Assembly (NCBI GenBank): GCA_003219925.1
Contig: QHQU01000227.1
Coordinates: 1 to 9,365, forward strand
Length of the DNA: 9,365 bases
Direction of reading: 5' to 3'
Origin: Verrucomicrobiota bacterium
Lineage (GTDB): Bacteria; Verrucomicrobiota; Verrucomicrobiia; Chthoniobacterales; UBA10450
In this document: in pieces, positions 5,742 through 9,365 of the stretch
Numbering within the stretch: the stretch's first letter is position 1
Layout: every line of letters begins with the position of its first letter
Translations under genes and position numbers: made by a program
Notes under the pieces: generated by a model
The model's input: only the letters and a program-made list of their open reading frames with translations
Told to the model about the DNA's origin: nothing
The model's database searches: none

Positions 5742-6443
5742 ATGAACAACGGATCCAAACCTCTCATTCACTTACAGGACGTGACGAAAGTGTTTCTCAC
5801 TGACGAAGTGGAAACCCACGCGCTCTCCGGTATTCACCTTGATATTCGGGATGGCGAATATATCTCCATCGCCGGACCTTCGGGTTGCGGAAAATCGACG
5901 TTGCTCTCGATCCTCGGTCTGCTCGATACCCCGAGCGGCGGAAGTTACGCGCTGAAAGGGTCGGAAGTCGCCAACCTTTCATTCCCGGAGCGCGCCCGTA
6001 TTCGCAATCGCGAGATCGGTTTCATTTTCCAAAGTTTCAATTTAATTGGAGATCTCACCGTTTATGAAAATGTGGAGCTGCCGCTGACTTATCGCGGGAT
6101 GAGCGCGGGCGATCGCAAGAGCGCAGTTACACACGCGCTCGAACGCGTCGGGATGGGCCATCGGGCCAAACATTTGCCGAGCCAGCTCAGCGGTGGACAG
6201 CAGCAACGTGTCGCAGTCGCGCGCGCGCTTGCCGGTAAACCGGCGATTTTGCTCGCGGATGAGCCGACCGGAAATCTGGATTCGCGCAACGGCGAAGCAG
6301 TAATGGATCTGTTAAAAGAATTGCACGCCGGCGGAGCGACGATCTGCATGGTAACGCACGACGCGCGCTTCGCGCAGCATGCGGACCGCACCGTGCATCT
6401 GTTCGACGGTCGCGTGGTGGAAGACAATCGCATCGCGGCATAG
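5742..6443 (+). CDS. ABC transporter ATP-binding protein, MacB/LolD type
   Basis: This 233-residue cytoplasmic ATPase is of normal length for LolD or the MacB nucleotide-binding domain. All motifs are intact: Walker A GPSGCGKST (45-53), Q-loop Q97 in FIFQSFNLI, signature LSGGQQQRVAVARAL (149-163), Walker B ILLADEP with D173/E174, D-loop GNLD (177-180) and switch H206 in MVTHD. The GNLDSRNGEAVMDLL stretch is typical of the MacB/LolD/FtsE group, which dimerises beneath FtsX-fold permeases to power conformational work in the periplasm. It lies 36 bp after the adaptor gene and 15 bp before the first permease, so it is the natural energy partner for one or both permeases. The ATG at 5742 has no Shine-Dalgarno; no alternative start fits the family N-terminus better. 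Confidence 0.96.
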   Translation: MNNGSKPLIHLQDVTKVFLTDEVETHALSGIHLDIRDGEYISIAGPSGCGKSTLLSILGLLDTPSGGSYALKGSEVANLSFPERARIRNREIGFIFQSFNLIGDLTVYENVELPLTYRGMSAGDRKSAVTHALERVGMGHRAKHLPSQLSGGQQQRVAVARALAGKPAILLADEPTGNLDSRNGEAVMDLLKELHAGGATICMVTHDARFAQHADRTVHLFDGRVVEDNRIAA

Positions 6444-6458
6444 CTGGGGCGCGCCGCC

Positions 6459-8876
6459 ATGTGGAACGATATTCGTTTCGGCGCGCGAATGCTGGTCAAA
6501 ACACCGGCATTCACCATCATCACAGGGTTGGCGCTCGCGCTCGGCATCGGCGCGTCGACCACGACGTTTTCAGTAGTTAACGCGCTCCTGCTTAAACCCT
6601 GGCCTTACATTCAGGACCAGGAACGGGTCCTCTACGTCAGCGAATATTTTCCGAAAGTCAGCAGCGATCACGACAACGGCGTCGCTTATCCGGACTACCT
6701 GGATTTCAAACGACAGGCGACGACGCTCGAAGGCTTCGGCACGACCAGCACCGCGACGATGATTCTAAGCGACGGCGAAAAGCCGGACCGCTATCTCGGC
6801 TCGTTTATCACGGCGGACGCATTTTCATTTCTCGGAGTCAAGCCCGTGCTCGGCCGGACCTTTCGGGCTGAGGAAGATCGTAAAGGCGCGACCCCAGTGG
6901 CATTGCTCGGTTACGAGATCTGGCAAAATCATTTCGGGTCAGACGCCAATATCGTTGGCCGCGTCGTCACCATAAACGGCAAGCGCGTCACCGTTGTCGG
7001 GGTGATGCCGAAAGGCTGGCGTTTTCCGGAGGCGTCCGATTTGTGGATGCCGCTGCAAATCGAGGAGAAAGAGAATCCGCGCGGCAATTTCAATTTTTCA
7101 TGCTTCGCGAAGATGAAGCCCGGAGTCTCGATCGAGCAGGTGCGGGCGGAGTTGCAGGCGATTGCAGCGCGCATCGCCGCCGATCACCCCCAAACCAATA
7201 CCGGCGGGAGTGTGCGGGTGAAATTTTTTCGTGAGGAAGCAGTGAAAGACGCCAAAACCTTGACGCTGCTGCTGATGGGGGCAGTGCTTTTCGTCCACCT
7301 CATCGCTTGTGCAAACGTGGCAAATTTATTGCTGGCTCGGGGAGCTTCGCGCGCGCGAGAGATTGGGATTCGTCTCGCCCTCGGTGCTGGGCGCCGCGTC
7401 ATTGTGCGGCAACTGCTGGCGGAAAGCTTATTGCTGGGCGTGGTCGGCGGCGGGCTCGGACTCATTCTCGCGGTTTGGGGAATCGATCTGGTCATGCGCG
7501 CAATTCCCGTTGAGCTCCCCTATTGGATTCGCTTCGACTTTGACTGGCGCGTTTTCACCTTTGCGCTCGCCCTCGGGGTCGGATCAGCAGCGTTGTTTGG
7601 ATTGTTTCCGGCCTTGCAGGCATCGCGTCCGCAATTGGTTGATGCGATCAAGGAAGGGGGTCGCAGCGGAATCGGCGGTGGCAAAGGCCAGCGTGTCCGT
7701 AACGGTCTGGTCGTCGCGGAAGTAGCCCTGGCACTCGTCTTACTGGTCGGCGCCGGATTGATGCTGCGCAGTTTTCTAAAATTTCAGGGGACCGATATCG
7801 GTGTTGATCCATCGCACACTTTGACTTTCCGGGTTGGTCTGCCACCAACTCAATTCAAACAGGAAGACGCGGGCCGATTTTTTTCCGCTTTGATGCCACA
7901 GATCGCCAGCATTCCCGGAGTGGAATCATCGGCAGCGACCACGTCGCTTCCAGCTTCGGGAAACATTGGAGTGAGCGCCCTCATTCTCGAAGGTGAACCT
8001 GAACCGCAGCAATTACAGGACGCACGAGTGGCCCACGGCCTTGCCATCACGCCGGGCTATCTGGCCACCTGTCACATACCTCTCTTACGCGGGCGTGATT
8101 TTACGGTTGCCGATAACAAAGACAGCCAGCGCGTGGTCCTGATCGACGACGCGGCCGCGCGCAAATGGTTTCCGAATGTCGATCCAATTGGCCATCAACT
8201 GGCCCTTCGGGAAAAACTGGATGAGCCGCCGAAGTGGGCAACGATTGTCGGGATCGTGCACAACGTCATATATGATCGGCTGACGGAGCGGCGCGAGTTT
8301 CCCTGCGTTTATGTCCCGCAATATCAGAATCCCGACTGGTTCATGTCGGTAATGCTGCGGACAAAAACCGATCCGGCAGCGTTTGCCAATCTTGCCCGCA
8401 CCGCGGTCCTGGCGGTGAACAAGGAAATTCCGATCTACCGAGTGAAAACGATGGACCAGGTGGTGATAGAATCGTTTTGGGAACGGAGGTTTTTCGGAAC
8501 GCTCTTTACCGTCTTCGCAGGCCTGGCCCTTTTTCTCGCTGCCATCGGATTGTATGGCGTGATGGCTTATTCCGTTCGTCAGCGCACCCAGGAAATCGGG
8601 GTGCGCATGGCGCTGGGGGCTCAGGCTGCGGATGTTCTACGACTCGTTACCGTCCACGGGATCCGCCTGATTGCGCTCGGCCTTGCCATCGGCGTTGTCT
8701 TTGCCTTTTTCCTAACGAAACTTTTGCAGGGAAACCTGGAAGGCGTTTCCGTGCACGACCCGCTGAGCTTCGCCGTCGTTTCTGTCGTTTTACTGATGGT
8801 CGGTTTGCTGGCGTGTTATCTGCCCGCCCGCACCGCCACCCAGCTCGATCCAGTGGAAGCGTTGCGTTATGAATAA
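6459..8876 (+). CDS. Double-length MacB/FtsX-type ABC permease (ADOP-like), complete
   Basis: This 805-residue inner-membrane protein carries two tandem MacB-periplasmic-core plus FtsX units, twice the length of a MacB/LolC membrane domain. The N-terminus WNDIRFGARMLVKTPAFT leads into TM1 (about 19-45), followed by a first periplasmic domain (about 46-265) and three helices (about 267-292, 322-346, 365-386). The second unit has a helix (about 415-437), a periplasmic domain (about 440-672) and three helices (about 678-703, 733-752, 768-789). The coupling-helix motif appears twice: RAREIGIRLALGA (298-310) and RTQEIGVRMALGA (709-721). It ends in LDPVEALRYE, typical for the family. This matches the acidobacterial duplicated orphan permease (ADOP) architecture, although here it is not orphan: an ATPase gene ends 15 bp upstream and an adaptor gene is next to it. 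One such polypeptide supplies both membrane halves. The substrate is unknown. Confidence 0.95.
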   Translation: MWNDIRFGARMLVKTPAFTIITGLALALGIGASTTTFSVVNALLLKPWPYIQDQERVLYVSEYFPKVSSDHDNGVAYPDYLDFKRQATTLEGFGTTSTATMILSDGEKPDRYLGSFITADAFSFLGVKPVLGRTFRAEEDRKGATPVALLGYEIWQNHFGSDANIVGRVVTINGKRVTVVGVMPKGWRFPEASDLWMPLQIEEKENPRGNFNFSCFAKMKPGVSIEQVRAELQAIAARIAADHPQTNTGGSVRVKFFREEAVKDAKTLTLLLMGAVLFVHLIACANVANLLLARGASRAREIGIRLALGAGRRVIVRQLLAESLLLGVVGGGLGLILAVWGIDLVMRAIPVELPYWIRFDFDWRVFTFALALGVGSAALFGLFPALQASRPQLVDAIKEGGRSGIGGGKGQRVRNGLVVAEVALALVLLVGAGLMLRSFLKFQGTDIGVDPSHTLTFRVGLPPTQFKQEDAGRFFSALMPQIASIPGVESSAATTSLPASGNIGVSALILEGEPEPQQLQDARVAHGLAITPGYLATCHIPLLRGRDFTVADNKDSQRVVLIDDAAARKWFPNVDPIGHQLALREKLDEPPKWATIVGIVHNVIYDRLTERREFPCVYVPQYQNPDWFMSVMLRTKTDPAAFANLARTAVLAVNKEIPIYRVKTMDQVVIESFWERRFFGTLFTVFAGLALFLAAIGLYGVMAYSVRQRTQEIGVRMALGAQAADVLRLVTVHGIRLIALGLAIGVVFAFFLTKLLQGNLEGVSVHDPLSFAVVSVVLLMVGLLACYLPARTATQLDPVEALRYE

Positions 8877-8888
8877 AAAGCCCGTGCG

Positions 8889-9365
8889 ATGGTAAACGAT
8901 CTACGATTTGCCTTTCGTTTGCTGCTGAAAAACCCCGCCTTCACAGCCGTGGCCATCGTCGCTATTGCCCTTGGTATCGGTGCCAATACTGCCGTCCTAA
9001 GTCTCGTTAATGCGCTGCTGATTCGCCCGCTGCCGTATCGCGATCCGGCGCGGATTGTTTTAATGCTCGAGCACTTTCGCGCGCAACATCTTGAGGCCAT
9101 TCCCGTTTCCGCGCCGGAATTCGTCGATTATCAAACGAACTGCCGCAGTTTCGACAAGATGGCGGTGTTTCAGCCGGGGACGTTCAATTTTGCGGGCGGC
9201 GATCGTCCCGAACGCATCTTCGGCGCGGTCGGTTCGGCAGATCTTTTTAATGTTCTCGGCGTAGTGCCGATTCGCGGACGCGTCTTCGAGGCGGCCGATT
9301 GCACGGCTGGACACGACGACGTGCTGATCATCAGTGAACGGCTGTGGAAGAACCGGTTCAATAGC
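8889..9365 (+). CDS. Second ADOP-like MacB/FtsX permease, N-terminal part (continues beyond right edge)
   Basis: The first 159 codons of a gene start 12 bp after the stop of the previous permease and run open to the window edge. The N-terminus VNDLRFAFRLLLKNPAFT, TM1 (about 19-45, with AIALGIGANTAVLSLVNALL) and the start of a MacB-type periplasmic domain (through LFNVLGVVPIRGRVF) align with the first permease. The two are diverged paralogues rather than a recent copy: the motif positions agree but most other residues differ. The tight spacing implies co-transcription from the same sigma-54 promoter. The full length cannot be seen; by family about 800-850 residues is expected. The ATG has no strong Shine-Dalgarno. 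Confidence 0.93.
   Translation, partial: MVNDLRFAFRLLLKNPAFTAVAIVAIALGIGANTAVLSLVNALLIRPLPYRDPARIVLMLEHFRAQHLEAIPVSAPEFVDYQTNCRSFDKMAVFQPGTFNFAGGDRPERIFGAVGSADLFNVLGVVPIRGRVFEAADCTAGHDDVLIISERLWKNRFNS

Noticed and set aside
7307..7725. Plus-strand frame of 138 codons inside the first permease
   Set aside because: It is a shifted frame within a well-supported permease gene and has no domain or start signal.
1..9365. CRISPR arrays, tRNA/rRNA genes, insertion sequences
   Set aside because: No regularly spaced direct repeats, cloverleaf-like sequence, rRNA segment or transposase coding region was seen on either strand.

Overview
The window is high-GC bacterial DNA holding seven genes: a partial amino acid permease on the minus strand, then six plus-strand genes that form a regulated ABC-transporter locus. 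The closest fit is a soil-type Verrucomicrobiota (Chthoniobacterales-like) or Acidobacteriota genome. The reasons are the tandem double-length MacB/FtsX permeases of the ADOP type (a family named from Acidobacteria and also common in Verrucomicrobiota), the NtrC/NtrY-style two-component pair, and dispersed GTAGCCGCG palindromes between genes. No rRNA or marker gene is present, so this placement is inference.

Layout. Positions 1-804 (minus) hold the N-terminal 268 residues of an APC-superfamily amino acid permease that runs off the left edge. A divergent 244-bp gap follows, with one near-palindrome next to the regulator start. Positions 1049-2395 encode an NtrC-family sigma-54 activator with a receiver domain, and 2470-3804 its probable partner, an NtrY-like membrane histidine kinase with a PAS domain. 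The kinase gene is bracketed by two copies of a hairpin-forming palindromic repeat (2410-2468 and 3806-3848). After it comes a 253-bp gap with a perfect-consensus sigma-54 promoter (TGGCACGGGCATTGCA, 3967-3982) and a possible upstream activator palindrome. This promoter heads a same-strand array: a 102-residue unknown protein with a C-terminal membrane segment (4058-4366), a MacA/HlyD-type adaptor (4374-5705), a MacB/LolD-type ATPase (5742-6443), a complete 805-residue ADOP-type permease (6459-8876), and the start of a second such permease (8889 to the right edge).

How the genes probably work together. The kinase detects a membrane or cytoplasmic cue and phosphorylates the activator at Asp52. 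The activator then drives sigma-54 RNA polymerase at 3967-3982, switching on the small membrane protein, adaptor, ATPase and permeases. The transporter class (MacAB/LolCDE/FtsX, type VII ABC) works by mechanotransmission across the inner membrane, typically exporting amphipathic compounds, peptides or lipoproteins from the periplasmic side. The substrate cannot be told from sequence. The least explained pieces are the small membrane protein that opens the operon, the kinase's almost absent periplasmic loop, and the palindromic repeats.
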